Positions 23,957 to 33,477 of a stretch of 64,000 bases of DNA are shown here, in pieces. Below the pieces are notes generated by a model. The model was not told the origin of the DNA and ran no database searches. It worked only from the letters and a program-made list of their open reading frames with translations. Location of the stretch: assembly GCF_000763945.1 (NCBI RefSeq), contig NZ_JQFJ01000002.1, forward strand, positions 744,001-808,000. The letters are read 5' to 3'. This stretch comes from Sphingopyxis sp. MWB1. GTDB lineage: Bacteria > Pseudomonadota > Alphaproteobacteria > Sphingomonadales > Sphingomonadaceae. Made by a program: the position numbers and the translations under genes. Position 1 is the first letter of the stretch, and each line of letters opens with the position of its first letter.

Positions 23957-26707
23957 ATGGCTCCCCTCGCCCTTTCCCTGCCCGCGATTCATGCGAGCCA
24001 TATCGGCATCTGGATCGCCGAACCCGCCCGCGATGACGCCCCCTCGACGGTGCGCCGGGTGGGACGCGGCGAAGCCATGGCGGCGGTCGCGGCGACGCCG
24101 CATATCCTGCTGGGCGCGCCGCTGACCGGCGACCGGCTGGGCTATCCCGAATTATCGGGGCTCGACCTGCTCGAACTTTTCGCCTTTCTCTATCCCGCGC
24201 GCTTCACCGTCCCCACCCCCGGCGGGCTGGCCGAGGCGCTGGGGCTGACCGCGCCGCAAGCCGAAGCCGATATCGCCGCCTTTCTGCCGCAGGCCGCCGC
24301 CGCAATGCTCGGCAGCCTGAGCGACCCCGCATGGCCCGAACGCGAGGGGGCGTGGGATGGTCTGCAAGCGCTCATCCGTCAACGCTGGGCGTGGGCGCCG
24401 CTGCTTCAGCCGCATCTGGCCAAGCCGCAGCGTCCCGAACGCTGGCTGTTCACGCGGCTTCCCGAATGGGAGGAACAGCCCCCGCGCGCGCAGCCGCGCA
24501 CCACCCGTCTTTCTCCCGAAGCCGTGGCCGCCCGGCTCGACCGGCTGACCGGCGCAAGCGCCGAACGCCGGACAGGCCAGCGCGATTATGCGCTGGCGGT
24601 CGCCGATATTTTCGCGCCGCGCGAACGCAAACAGGCGCCGCAGATGCTGGTCGCCGAAGCGGGAACGGGGATTGGCAAGACGCTGGGCTATCTCGCCCCC
24701 GCCAAGCAATGGATCGAGGAGACGGCGGGCGGGGTCGCCATTTCCACCTATACCAAGGCGCTCCAACGCCAGCTCGCGCGCGAGACCGAGCGGCTTTACC
24801 CTGATCCCGCCACCCACCGCGAAAAGGTAGTGGTGCGAAAGGGGCGCGAAAATTACCTCTGCCTGCTCAATCTGGAGGATGCGCTGCAGGGCGGCTTTTC
24901 GGGCCGCGCGGCAATATTGGCACAGCTTGTCGCGCGCTGGGCCGCCTATACGCGCGATGGCGACATGGTGGGCGGCGACCTGCCCGGCTGGCTTCCCGCG
25001 CTGTTTCGCCGCAATGGCACCACCGCGCTGACCGACCGGCGCGGCGAATGTATTTATGCGGGCTGTCCGCATTTCCGCAAATGCTTCATCGAACGATCGG
25101 CGCGCGCGGCGGCGCAGGCCGATATTGTCATCGCCAACCATGCGCTGACGATGGTGCAGGCGGCGCGGCCCCGCGACGGCGCGGGCGCCGCATCGCGCCT
25201 GATCTTCGACGAAGGCCATCATCTGTGGGATGCCGCCGACAGCATGTTCGCCGTCGCGCTGACCGGGCAGGAAGCAATTGAAATCCGCCGCTGGGTCATG
25301 GGCCCCGAAGGCAAATCGCGCGGGCGGCGGCGCGGGCTGGCGGCGCGGCTGGCCGATGTGGCGAGCTATGACGAGGCGGGCGAAAAGGCGATTGACGCCG
25401 CCGTGAACGCCGCGGGGGAACTGCCCGGCGACGGCTGGCTTGCCCGGCTGGCGGAGAATGACCCATGGGGCGCGATCGAACGCCTGCTCGCCGCCGTGCG
25501 CACGACCGTCTATGCGCGCAGCGCCGAAACCAAGGGCGGCGATGCGGGCTATGGGCTGGAGACCGAACTCGCCGAACCCGATGCGCCGCTGGTCGCCGCC
25601 GCCGCTGACGCCAGCGATGCGGTCGAGGCGCTGCTGCGTCCGCTCATGGCGCTCGGCAAAAGGCTGGAGGCGCTGATCGAGGATGCGCCCGACTGGCTCG
25701 ACGGGCAGGCGCGCGCGCGCATTGAGGGCGCGCGGCACAGCCTGGCCACGCGGATCGACACGCTCGCCGCCTGGGCGGCGCTGCTGGGCCGCGTCGGCGG
25801 CCCCGCCGATCCCGATTTCGTCGACTGGCTGGCGGTCGACCGCTATGACGGGCGCGAATATGATTGCGGGCTGCACCGCCACTGGCTCGACCCCGCGCGC
25901 CCCGTGGCGGCGCTCGTCTATGGCCCTGCTCATGGCGTGCTTGTCACATCGGCGACGCTGCGCGGCGCGGGGCATGGGGCCGATGGTTGGGACGATGCCG
26001 ATATCCGCACCGGCGCGCGCCATGTCGCGGGGCCGGTCGGCCATTTCGCCGTCCCCAGCCCCTTTGACTATGGCGAACAGGCCGAAGTGCTGATCGCCAC
26101 CGATTTGCCGCGCGGCGACCTCGCTGCACTGGCCGGCGCATACAGCCGCCTGATCGAGGCATCGGGCGGCGGCGCGCTGGGATTGTTCAGCGCGATCCGG
26201 CGGCTGCGGGTCGTTCACGCCCGCATCGCCGACCGGCTGGCGCGCGCGGGCCTGCCGCTCTTTGCCCAGCATGTCGATCCGCTCGACACCGGCACGCTGG
26301 TCGATATTTTCCGCGCCGACCCCCATGCCTCGCTGCTCGGCACCGATGCGCTGCGCGACGGGGTCGATGTGCCGGGCGAGTCGCTGCGGCTTGTGGTGAT
26401 GGAGGGCGTGCCCTGGCCGCGCCCGACGATTCTTCATGCCGCGCGCCGGGCCGCACAGGGGGGCAGCGCCTATGACGATGCCGTCATCCGCGCGCGCATC
26501 GCGCAGGCGTTTGGGCGGCTGATCCGCCGCGCCGATGATTTCGGGCAGTTCGTCATGCTGTCGGCCAGCTTTCCCTCGCGCCTGCTCAGCGCCTTTCCCG
26601 AAGGCACGCCGATCCGCCGCCTGCCGCTCGACGAAGTGGTCAACCGCGTCGCCGCCGCCAATGTCGAAAGACGAAAAAGCGCCTATGCCGCCTTTCCACC
26701 CGCCTGA
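23957..26707 (+). CDS. DinG/XPD-type ATP-dependent DNA helicase
   Basis: A 916-residue superfamily 2 helicase. Walker A is AEAGTGIGKT near residues 234-243; four cysteines fit the XPD-type [4Fe-4S] site (ENYLCLL near 303, then ECIYAGCPHFRKC near 364-376). The Walker B box is FDEGHH near 417 and the C-terminal motif region is LIRRADDFGQFVMLSASF. It would unwind DNA 5' to 3' in repair. The first 200 residues form an extra domain containing LSGLDLLELFAFLYPARF and GGLAEALGL, which resembles the end of a DEDD exonuclease domain without obvious catalytic residues. Confidence 0.9.
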   Translation: MAPLALSLPAIHASHIGIWIAEPARDDAPSTVRRVGRGEAMAAVAATPHILLGAPLTGDRLGYPELSGLDLLELFAFLYPARFTVPTPGGLAEALGLTAPQAEADIAAFLPQAAAAMLGSLSDPAWPEREGAWDGLQALIRQRWAWAPLLQPHLAKPQRPERWLFTRLPEWEEQPPRAQPRTTRLSPEAVAARLDRLTGASAERRTGQRDYALAVADIFAPRERKQAPQMLVAEAGTGIGKTLGYLAPAKQWIEETAGGVAISTYTKALQRQLARETERLYPDPATHREKVVVRKGRENYLCLLNLEDALQGGFSGRAAILAQLVARWAAYTRDGDMVGGDLPGWLPALFRRNGTTALTDRRGECIYAGCPHFRKCFIERSARAAAQADIVIANHALTMVQAARPRDGAGAASRLIFDEGHHLWDAADSMFAVALTGQEAIEIRRWVMGPEGKSRGRRRGLAARLADVASYDEAGEKAIDAAVNAAGELPGDGWLARLAENDPWGAIERLLAAVRTTVYARSAETKGGDAGYGLETELAEPDAPLVAAAADASDAVEALLRPLMALGKRLEALIEDAPDWLDGQARARIEGARHSLATRIDTLAAWAALLGRVGGPADPDFVDWLAVDRYDGREYDCGLHRHWLDPARPVAALVYGPAHGVLVTSATLRGAGHGADGWDDADIRTGARHVAGPVGHFAVPSPFDYGEQAEVLIATDLPRGDLAALAGAYSRLIEASGGGALGLFSAIRRLRVVHARIADRLARAGLPLFAQHVDPLDTGTLVDIFRADPHASLLGTDALRDGVDVPGESLRLVVMEGVPWPRPTILHAARRAAQGGSAYDDAVIRARIAQAFGRLIRRADDFGQFVMLSASFPSRLLSAFPEGTPIRRLPLDEVVNRVAAANVERRKSAYAAFPPA

Positions 26708-26760
26708 CTTTGGGGCAAAAGGCGGCGGATTCGGGCGGGCAGACCAGTGCGGGAGCGATT

Positions 26761-27306
26761 TTGAAAAATTTGACCATCCTTCGCCACGCCAAATCGGGTT
26801 GGGATGCGCCGGTGGAGCGCGATTTTGACCGTCCGATCAATGCACGCGGCCGGCGCGGCGCCGAACTGGTTGGTCAATATGCGCGGCGCGAAGGCTTTGC
26901 CATCGACCGCATCATCGCCTCGCCCGCGGTGCGCGTGACGCAGACGCTCGATATTTTCCGGCCCGCCGCCGGGCTCGACGCGGTGGAGCCGCATTGGGAA
27001 AGGCGCATCTATCTCGCCTCCGCCGTCACCCTCCTCGACGTGATCCGCGAAGCGGGACGCGATGCCGATCATCTGATGATCGCGGGACATAATCCGGGGC
27101 TGGAGGATCTGATCCTGCTGCTCGTGCCCGAGCGCGAGGATGACGAGCTGCGCGCGGCGGTCGACGAAAAACTGCCCACCGCCGCCCTCGCCCGACTGGA
27201 AATCGACATTGACGACTGGCGCCAGCTTGACTGGAAAATGGCGCGCCTGACCGCCTTCATCCGCCCGCGCGACCTCGACCCCGCCTTGTCACCCGCCATC
27301 GACTAA
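26761..27306 (+). CDS. sixA: SixA-type phosphohistidine phosphatase
   Basis: A 181-residue histidine phosphatase: the N-terminal LTILRHAKSGWD holds the catalytic RH motif, and AGHNPGLEDL the second histidine. SixA removes phosphate from histidine phosphotransfer proteins. Start is TTG 26761, four bases after GGGAG-containing sequence; the ATG 51 bases upstream has no family similarity. Its end overlaps the convergent TetR gene by 18 bases. Confidence 0.88.
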   Translation: MKNLTILRHAKSGWDAPVERDFDRPINARGRRGAELVGQYARREGFAIDRIIASPAVRVTQTLDIFRPAAGLDAVEPHWERRIYLASAVTLLDVIREAGRDADHLMIAGHNPGLEDLILLLVPEREDDELRAAVDEKLPTAALARLEIDIDDWRQLDWKMARLTAFIRPRDLDPALSPAID

Positions 27307-27948
27307 GGCGTGCACGCGGGGCGGGGTATCGCCGCTGCGTTCGACCGTCTGGACGATCAGCGCGCACAGCTCCGCGCACGCCGCCGCTTCATCGAGATCG
27401 CCCGCCGCCGCCCCGCGCGACAGCGCCTCGGCCGCCCCCAGCATGGCGCGCAACGCTGCGGGTCGCAGGTCGTGCGGCTCTGCAAAGGGCGCCAGCAGGC
27501 GGCGACATTTCGCCATAAAGGCCTGTTCATGCTCACGGATCAGCGCGCTCATTTCGGGTGACCCCGCCAGCGCCGCCAGAATGCCCGGAATCTCCTGTCC
27601 CTGTCGCACGATGCATTCGACATAGGCATGAGCGATCACCGCCGCGCGCGTATCCAGCCGCGCCTCTGCCTCGCGGAGCGCGCTATCCATGGTTTCGGTC
27701 TGCCGCCGGTCGAAATCGCGAAACAGCGCCGCCAGCAACCCTTCGCGCGACCCGAAATGATCATAGACGACGGGCTTCGTCACCCCTGCCTGTTCGGCCA
27801 GCCGCCCCAATGTCAGTGCATCGGCCCCTTCGGCCCCCAATATTCGCCAACCCGTATCTATCAACTGTTCGAACCGCTGATCGCGCGACAGTCGCTTGCG
27901 GGGGGCGCCCGGGGTTCCGGCAGGGGGTGACGCGGACGCAAATGTCAT
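27289..27948 (-). CDS. TetR/AcrR family transcriptional regulator
   Basis: A 219-residue regulator: HTH at about residues 23-68 (LTLGRLAEQAGVTKPVVYDHFGSREGLLAALF), then an alpha-helical ligand domain rich in Ala. It is divergent from an NAD(P)H oxidoreductase gene 84 bases away, and the space between contains a 33-bp interrupted palindrome. It most likely represses itself and the oxidoreductase; the ligand is unknown but probably a quinone or electrophile by inference from its neighbour. Confidence 0.9.
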   Translation of the reverse strand: MTFASASPPAGTPGAPRKRLSRDQRFEQLIDTGWRILGAEGADALTLGRLAEQAGVTKPVVYDHFGSREGLLAALFRDFDRRQTETMDSALREAEARLDTRAAVIAHAYVECIVRQGQEIPGILAALAGSPEMSALIREHEQAFMAKCRRLLAPFAEPHDLRPAALRAMLGAAEALSRGAAAGDLDEAAACAELCALIVQTVERSGDTPPRVHALVDGG

Positions 27949-27964
27949 GACGGTTGACAGGCCT

Positions 27965-27997
27965 TATATACCAATAGTAACTTACTAAAAGTATATA
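27965..27997. promoter_or_regulatory. Interrupted palindrome, probable TetR operator
   Basis: Centred at 27981: inner arms AGTAA/TTACT (27976-27986) and outer arms TATATAC/GTATATA (27965-27971 and 27991-27997) are perfectly symmetric; only the four bases between arms differ. It stands in an AT-rich island of a GC-rich genome, between the divergent TetR and oxidoreductase genes. Confidence 0.75.
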
Positions 27998-28032
27998 ACG
28001 TCTCTCCCCTCCCCACAACCCAAGGAATCGTC

Positions 28033-28650
28033 ATGCACAGCCTCATCGCCCTTTCCCATCCCAATCCCGCTTCTTTGACCCATGCGGTCGCCACCGCTCT
28101 GCGCGAAGCCATCCTTGCCGCCAGCCCCGGGAACAGCGTCGAAACCGCCGATTTGCATGCCGAAGGCTTTGATCCGCGATTTTCCCCGTCAGATGCGGCG
28201 CATTTCGCGGGCACGGCTCCCCTGCCCGCCAGCATCCGGGCCGAACAGGCGCGGATCGACCGGGCTGACGCGCTGATCCTGGTCTATCCTGTTTACTGGT
28301 GGACCATGCCCGCGCTGATGAAAGGCTGGATCGACCGGGTTTTCGCCAATGGCTGGGCCTATGTTGAAACAGCGGAGGGCAAGGTGGAAAAGCGGCTGCA
28401 ACGCCTGTCGGTCCATCTGGTCGCCATTGGGGCGGCGGACCTTAATACCTATGCCAAATATGGCTATGACCGGGCGATGCAGACGCAGATTGAAACAGGG
28501 ATTTTCGGCTATTGCGGTGCGAATATCGGTTCCTCGACGCTTCTGCCCCTGCTCGATACGCGGGAACCGGGTCAGCTTGTCGCCGCCGCGCGAGATCTCG
28601 GCACGCGCATCGGAACCCCGCACGCGGCGGCAGAGGCAAGCGCCGCCTGA
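28033..28650 (+). CDS. NAD(P)H dehydrogenase (quinone), flavodoxin fold
   Basis: A 205-residue flavoprotein of the MdaB/KefF/YwrO group. Motifs: SLIALSHPNPASLTHAVA (FMN phosphate loop), ALILVYPVYWWTMPALMKGWIDRVF, and a C-terminal GYCGANIGSSTLLPLLD. It should reduce quinones or other electrophiles by two electrons. Expression is likely controlled by the divergent TetR through the palindrome in between. Confidence 0.88.
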   Translation: MHSLIALSHPNPASLTHAVATALREAILAASPGNSVETADLHAEGFDPRFSPSDAAHFAGTAPLPASIRAEQARIDRADALILVYPVYWWTMPALMKGWIDRVFANGWAYVETAEGKVEKRLQRLSVHLVAIGAADLNTYAKYGYDRAMQTQIETGIFGYCGANIGSSTLLPLLDTREPGQLVAAARDLGTRIGTPHAAAEASAA

Positions 28651-28670
28651 GCCCAGCCGATACGACCTCT

Positions 28671-29096
28671 CTATCGTTCCAGCGCAGCCGCCAGCCGGTC
28701 GCGCAGTGCGACCAGCTTTTCCACTTTAATCGCTGCGGGCGGAGCGGAGGGCGCAGCGGCCGGCAAGGCCGATGGTGCTTCCTGCTCTGCTGTCGCGGCA
28801 GCGCCCTGGGCTTCTGCCTCAGCGAGCGCCTTGCGCGCGCCCTCGACTGTAAAGCCTTTTTCGTGGAGCAAATGGTGGATGCGCGTCGCCAGGGCGACAT
28901 CGGCGGGGCGATAATAGCGGCGACGGCCCGATCGTTGCAGCGGCTTTAATTGCGCAAAGCGGGTTTCCCAATAGCGCAAAACATGGGTCGCGACGCCCAG
29001 GCGCGCGGCCAGTTCGCCGATGGAGAGCATTGCGCTGGCAGCCTTGCCCTCCGGGCCTTTATCGGGGCCGGATGCTGCAGACCTGCCGTCAGCCAT
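28671..29096 (-). CDS. MerR family transcriptional regulator
   Basis: A 141-residue protein with an N-terminal disordered stretch of about 20 residues, a MerR HTH (LSIGELAARLGVATHVLRYWETRFAQLKPLQR, about 24-55), an Ala/Pro-rich middle and a C-terminal coiled-coil-like helix (IKVEKLVALRDRLAAALER). This MerR protein follows ihfA in many alphaproteobacteria (plsX-fabH-ihfA-merR). No metal-binding cysteines are present, so it is not a metal sensor of the MerR/CueR type. Confidence 0.88.
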   Translation of the reverse strand: MADGRSAASGPDKGPEGKAASAMLSIGELAARLGVATHVLRYWETRFAQLKPLQRSGRRRYYRPADVALATRIHHLLHEKGFTVEGARKALAEAEAQGAAATAEQEAPSALPAAAPSAPPAAIKVEKLVALRDRLAAALER

Positions 29097-29107
29097 GGCC
29101 CTGGCGC

Positions 29108-29401
29108 TTATTTGCCCGCGACACGGGCGCGCATCGCCTGGCTGGCGCGAAATGTCATCACGCGGCGCGGCAGAATCGGCACTTCAACGCCGGTTTTGGG
29201 ATTGCGGCCGATGCGCTGCGCCTTGTCGCGCAGAACAAAAGTGCCAAAGCCAGAAATCTTCACATTCTGCCCGTTGGTCAGCGCATCGGACATATGTTCC
29301 AAAATCGATTCGACGATATTTGCCGATTCGTTGCGCGACAGGCCGATCCGTTCGTGAATACGGGTAGCGATATCGGCGCGGGTAAGCGTACCTGCTGTCA
29401 T
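29108..29401 (-). CDS. ihfA: Integration host factor subunit alpha
   Basis: A 97-residue nucleoid protein of the HU/IHF family that bends DNA. Signature: [21 protein letters not shown] and the C-terminal [28 protein letters not shown] Shine-Dalgarno precedes ATG 29401. MerR follows 11 bases later; together with fabH/plsX it keeps the typical cluster order. Confidence 0.95.
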   Translation of the reverse strand: MTAGTLTRADIATRIHERIGLSRNESANIVESILEHMSDALTNGQNVKISGFGTFVLRDKAQRIGRNPKTGVEVPILPRRVMTFRASQAMRARVAGK

Positions 29402-29561
29402 GATGTTCCTTCCCCCCTCCTGAAAGCGGATGAACCCAATAGCATCGGACGCACCAATGTCGCGAGTCCTTGGGAACATTGTAACAAAAGCGAATTAATC
29501 CGCCAAACTGAAATGGATGGAGCGGAAAGTTAAGACGGAAAGGCCGCAAAAGCGCGCCGGG

Positions 29562-30527
29562 TCACACGCGCAGGATTGCTGCGCCCCAGGTAAAACCCCC
29601 GCCCATCGCCTCCAGCACCACCAGATCCCCGCGTGTAATTCGTCCGTCGCGCACCGCCTGATCGAGCGCCAGCGGCACCGATGCCGCCGAGGTATTGGCA
29701 TGCTGATCGACCGTCAGCACCACGCGCTCGGCAGGCAGGTTCAGCTTCTTTGCGGTAGCGTCGATAATGCGCTTGTTCGCCTGATGCGGGACGACCCAGT
29801 CGATATCCGATGGCGAAAGGCCGACATCGCCCAACACTTCCCCCAGAACCGACGCCAGATTGACAACCGCATGACGAAAGACTTCGCGGCCCTGCATTCG
29901 CACATGGCCCACCGTGCCGGTGGTGGAAGGACCGCCGTCGACATAAAGCTTTTCGGCATGCTTGCCCTCGGCATGAAGGCGGGTCGCCAAAATGCCGCGA
30001 TCATCTGCCACCTCTTCGGCCGACAGGACAATCGCGCCCGCGCCGTCGCCGAAGAGAACGCAGGTGGTGCGATCTTCCCAGTCGAGAATGCGGCTGAAGG
30101 TTTCGGATCCGATCACCAGCGCATGTTTGGCGGCGCCCGTCCGCAGCATCGCGTCGGCGACCGAAACGGCATAAAGAAAGCCCGAACAGACCGCCGCCAC
30201 GTCAAAGGCAATGCAATCGGGAGCATCGAGCAGCGCCTGCACCTTGGTCGCGCTGGCAGGAAAAGTATTGTCGGGCGTCGCGGTCGCGAGGATGATCAGC
30301 CCGATGTCAGACGGCTGAAGCCCCGCGGCTTTCAGCGCCTCGCGCGCAGCCGCCGCGCCCAATGTCGCGGTCGTTTCATCGGCTTCGGCAATATAGCGAA
30401 AGCGGATGCCTGTGCGTTCGACGATCCATTCGTCGCTGGTATCAACACGCTCGGCAAGTTCGGCGTTGGAAACGCGGGTGCGCGGCAGGGCGGACCCTGT
30501 GCCGGCCAAAATGGAACGCAGTGTCAT
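29562..30527 (-). CDS. fabH: 3-oxoacyl-[ACP] synthase III
   Basis: A 321-residue condensing enzyme that starts fatty acid synthesis from acetyl-CoA and malonyl-ACP. The catalytic cysteine is in [13 protein letters not shown] (Cys114), the histidine in [11 protein letters not shown] and the asparagine in the [18 protein letters not shown] region. Its ATG overlaps the plsX stop as ATGA. Confidence 0.96.
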   Translation of the reverse strand: MTLRSILAGTGSALPRTRVSNAELAERVDTSDEWIVERTGIRFRYIAEADETTATLGAAAAREALKAAGLQPSDIGLIILATATPDNTFPASATKVQALLDAPDCIAFDVAAVCSGFLYAVSVADAMLRTGAAKHALVIGSETFSRILDWEDRTTCVLFGDGAGAIVLSAEEVADDRGILATRLHAEGKHAEKLYVDGGPSTTGTVGHVRMQGREVFRHAVVNLASVLGEVLGDVGLSPSDIDWVVPHQANKRIIDATAKKLNLPAERVVLTVDQHANTSAASVPLALDQAVRDGRITRGDLVVLEAMGGGFTWGAAILRV

Positions 30528-31558
30528 GCCGCGCTACCGCGGCGGAAATTGGCAAGATCCTCAGTCACCTGACGGGTTATATCCTTTTCGACCAGTTCGG
30601 CGCAAAGATGAACCGCATTGGCGACCCCTTTGGCATCGGCGCTTCCGTGGCTTTTCAGCACCACCCCGTTCAAGCCCAGAAAAACCGCCCCATTGTGATT
30701 ATTGGGGTCCAGATGATGGCGCAGCAGTTCGGTCGCGGGGCGCGAAATGAGAAAACCGATTTTCGATCGCACCGACGAAGTGAAGGCGCGGCGCAACAGG
30801 TCGGTCACGAAACGCGCCGTCCCTTCGATCGTCTTTAGGGCGATATTGCCCGAAAAGCCATCATGGACGACGACGTCAACATCGCCGCGCGATAATTTAT
30901 CGCCTTCGATAAAGCCCGCAAATTCCATCGGAAGCCCTTGAGCCCCGCGCAGCAAGGCTGCCGCGTCGCGAATCTGATCGGTGCCCTTCATCTCTTCGGT
31001 GCCGATATTGAGCAGCGCGACGCGGGGGCGCTCCAGCCCCATGGCGGTGCGCGCATAGGCGGCGCCCATCACGGCAAATTGCGTCAGATTGGTGGCGTCG
31101 CACTCGGTATTGGCGCCAAGGTCGAGCATGACAACATCATTGTCGCCCAGCGACGGCAGCAGCGCAGCGAGCGCCGGGCGGTCGATGCCCGGCATGGTGC
31201 GCAGCGCAAGCTTTGCCATCGCCATCAGCGCGCCAGTATTACCAGCGGACACAGCCCCGCCCGCATCGCCGCGTTTTACCGCGTCGATGGCAAGGCCCAT
31301 CGAACTGCCCCGTCCGCTGCGCAGCGCCTGGCTTGGCTTTTCTTCACCCGACACCACTTTATCGGTGTGAATAATGTCCGAAGCAGCGCGCAGATTGGGA
31401 TGGTGGTCGAGCGCGGCTTTGATCCGCTCCTCGTCCCCGACCAGTAGAAAGCGCAGCTGGTCATGCCGGTGGCGCGCCATGGCAGCGCCCGCGCACATGA
31501 CGCGGACGCCCACGTCACCGCCCATCGCATCGATCGCGATTCGCGGTGGCAAGCTCAT
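30524..31558 (-). CDS. plsX: Phosphate acyltransferase
   Basis: A 344-residue soluble enzyme that makes acyl-phosphate from acyl-ACP for phospholipid synthesis. The N-terminus [11 protein letters not shown], the [12 protein letters not shown] motif and [27 protein letters not shown] region (here [10 protein letters not shown]) are diagnostic. Twenty-two bases after rpmF, and overlapping fabH. Confidence 0.96.
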   Translation of the reverse strand: MSLPPRIAIDAMGGDVGVRVMCAGAAMARHRHDQLRFLLVGDEERIKAALDHHPNLRAASDIIHTDKVVSGEEKPSQALRSGRGSSMGLAIDAVKRGDAGGAVSAGNTGALMAMAKLALRTMPGIDRPALAALLPSLGDNDVVMLDLGANTECDATNLTQFAVMGAAYARTAMGLERPRVALLNIGTEEMKGTDQIRDAAALLRGAQGLPMEFAGFIEGDKLSRGDVDVVVHDGFSGNIALKTIEGTARFVTDLLRRAFTSSVRSKIGFLISRPATELLRHHLDPNNHNGAVFLGLNGVVLKSHGSADAKGVANAVHLCAELVEKDITRQVTEDLANFRRGSAA

Positions 31559-31580
31559 GCTGTCGCCCTCCGGCTAGCTA

Positions 31581-31760
31581 TTATGCGCCGACCGACACCA
31601 CTTCACGGCCATTATAATGGCCGCAGGCGTTGCAGAGGTTGTGCGGACGCTTCAATTCGCCGCAATTGGGGCATTCCTGAAAGGCTTCAACCTTCAGGCT
31701 GTCGTGGCTGCGACGCATGCCGCGCTTGGAGGGCGAAGTTTTTCGCTTGGGGACGGCCAT
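31581..31760 (-). CDS. rpmF: 50S ribosomal protein L32
   Basis: A 59-residue ribosomal protein reading [20 protein letters not shown] at the N-terminus, with the zinc-ribbon cysteines in [18 protein letters not shown]. rpmF directly upstream of plsX-fabH is a conserved bacterial arrangement linking ribosome and lipid synthesis. Confidence 0.97.
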   Translation of the reverse strand: MAVPKRKTSPSKRGMRRSHDSLKVEAFQECPNCGELKRPHNLCNACGHYNGREVVSVGA

Positions 31761-32120
31761 GATATTTCCTGCATTCTTAACTGTTTAACCGAATCGGCGA
31801 ACCCGGACATGTCGCCCCCCGCTTACTGGGGAATGACTGGCCCGCCCGCCGCGCCAAAATCTTCTTTCTGCCCCGATAAAGACAGGAAGAATCTTAGCCG
31901 GAAGGTGCCTCAACGCCAGAAGGTGTCGGGTGCCGGATCGGGCGCGGCTATAGCGTTTTTGCCCGCAAAGGCAAGCCCTGACGGTCGCATGGACGCTTTA
32001 GGTCGCCGCGCGGCTCCCCGCCGCCCGCCTTCGGGCGCGGGACTTGCCCTATGCGGGCCATGCTGTCACACCCGCCGCCGGAAACTCGCCGCACGGGCGA
32101 GAAGATAGCGGGGAAACGCC
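31761..32120. other. 360-base intergenic region between rpmF and the MAPEG gene
   Basis: A divergent promoter region. I see no convincing coding sequence or RNA gene. It must hold the promoter of rpmF-plsX-fabH on the minus strand and of the MAPEG gene on the plus strand. A short GC hairpin (GGCGCGG-type, near 32020-32042) is visible but no repeat of families A-C. Confidence 0.5.
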
Positions 32121-32561
32121 ATGTTTATTTTGCCTGTCAGCCTGACAATCGCGGCGGGGGCCGCGCTACTCAACCTCTGGCTGATGATGCGCGTGGGGCG
32201 CGTCCGGACACAGGAAAAAATCTCGGTCGGCGATGGCGGCAATGAACGATTGCAACGCCGGATGCGCGCGCACAGCAATTATATCGAGAATACGGCCTTT
32301 GTCCTGATTCTGCTCGCGCTGATCGAGCTCGCGATCGGCTCCTCGCTTTGGCTCTGGGCGGTCGGCGTGCTTTATCTGGTAGCGCGCATCCTCCACGCCT
32401 TTGGCATGGACGGCATGGGCTGGGCGCGCATGGCAGGCACGCTGGGTTCGATGCTGGTGCAACTTGGCCTTGCGATTATCGCGCTCGTTTCGGTTTATAC
32501 GGCGACCGGAAAGCCGGTCATCACCGAAATTGGCGAGACCGAGGTTGTCCTGCCCCAATGA
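32121..32561 (+). CDS. MAPEG family membrane protein
   Basis: A 146-residue protein with four hydrophobic helices and the MAPEG signature RMRAHSNYIENTAFVLILLALIE, including the E-N of the glutathione-linked fold, and a C-terminal periplasmic or cytoplasmic tail (TEIGETEVVLPQ). Members are membrane glutathione transferases or eicosanoid enzymes in eukaryotes; bacterial function is unclear. Confidence 0.9.
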   Translation: MFILPVSLTIAAGAALLNLWLMMRVGRVRTQEKISVGDGGNERLQRRMRAHSNYIENTAFVLILLALIELAIGSSLWLWAVGVLYLVARILHAFGMDGMGWARMAGTLGSMLVQLGLAIIALVSVYTATGKPVITEIGETEVVLPQ

Positions 32562-32588
32562 TTTTTCTGCGAGCGGGCGCGGGCGCCT

Positions 32589-33260
32589 TCAGCCGTTCGC
32601 GCCCACCACCGCATCGCCGACAAAGGGATTGGTGCGCCGTTCCTGGGCAAAGCTGCTGTGCGGACCATGGCCGGGCAGGAAAATCGTCTCTTCGCCCAGC
32701 GGCCACAATTTCTGCGTGATCGAATCGAGCAATTGCTGATGATTGCCGCGCGGAAAATCGGTCCGACCGATCGACCCTTGAAACAGCACATCGCCGACGA
32801 TCGCCAGCTTTGACGGGCCATGGTGAAAGACGACATGCCCCGGCGTGTGGCCGGGGCAATGGATGACGTCGAGCGTCAGATGGCCCACCGTCACCTGATC
32901 GCCATCGACCAGCCAGCGGTCGGGCTCGAAAATTTCGCCGACCATGCCGAACCGCGCGCCATCCTCGGCAAAACGCTCGATCCAGAAACGGTCATCCTCA
33001 TGCGGCCCTTCGATGGGCACACCCAATTCCTTCGCCAGCATCCCCGCCTGGCCGCAATGGTCCATATGGCCATGGGTGACGAGGATCTTCTCCACCTCCA
33101 CCCCCGTCTGTTTGACGGCATCCTTCAGCTTGTCGAGATCGCCGCCGGGGTCGACAAAGGCGGCCTTGTTGGTTTCGGTGCACCAGAGCAGGGTGCAATT
33201 CTGCTGAAAGGCGGTGACAGGAACGACGGCGGCCTTGAGCGGTGGAGTGGGAGCATTCAT
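32589..33260 (-). CDS. Glyoxalase II-like metallo-beta-lactamase fold hydrolase
   Basis: About 223 residues with the metal-binding HGHMDHCGQ motif, the later CPGHTPGHVVFHH and GDVLFQGSIGRTDFPRG, and FLPGHGPHSSFAQE. This set fits the YcbL-type glyoxalase II subfamily, which hydrolyses thioesters. Start at ATG 33260 (MNAPTPPLKAAVVPVTAFQQN) fits; an ATG at 33269 is a near alternative. Confidence 0.88.
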   Translation of the reverse strand: MNAPTPPLKAAVVPVTAFQQNCTLLWCTETNKAAFVDPGGDLDKLKDAVKQTGVEVEKILVTHGHMDHCGQAGMLAKELGVPIEGPHEDDRFWIERFAEDGARFGMVGEIFEPDRWLVDGDQVTVGHLTLDVIHCPGHTPGHVVFHHGPSKLAIVGDVLFQGSIGRTDFPRGNHQQLLDSITQKLWPLGEETIFLPGHGPHSSFAQERRTNPFVGDAVVGANG

Positions 33261-33364
33261 GCCCGACATGTGGAGAAAAGCCTGGGCAATGACAAGGGGC
33301 GGCACGCTTTGCACTGCCGCCATCCGGGCCTTGACCCGCCCGCCATCCGGAGCTGGGCCCGGTC

Positions 33365-33403
33365 GTCATCCCGGGCTTGACCCGGGACCCGCCTTCCTTC
33401 TTG
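33365..33403. repeat. Family A repeat, left outlying copy
   Basis: Starts GTCATCCCGGGCTTGACCCG and ends TTCCTTCTTG. It is identical over 39 bases to the copy at 33695, in the same orientation, inside the gap between the MBL gene and the GIY-YIG gene. Confidence 0.9.
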
Positions 33404-33477
33404 CGTCGCCCCCATAACTCGCCGCACCGAAGGGGTTTCAACATGCGTGGCCCAAGGCCTGCGTGCCATAAGCAACT

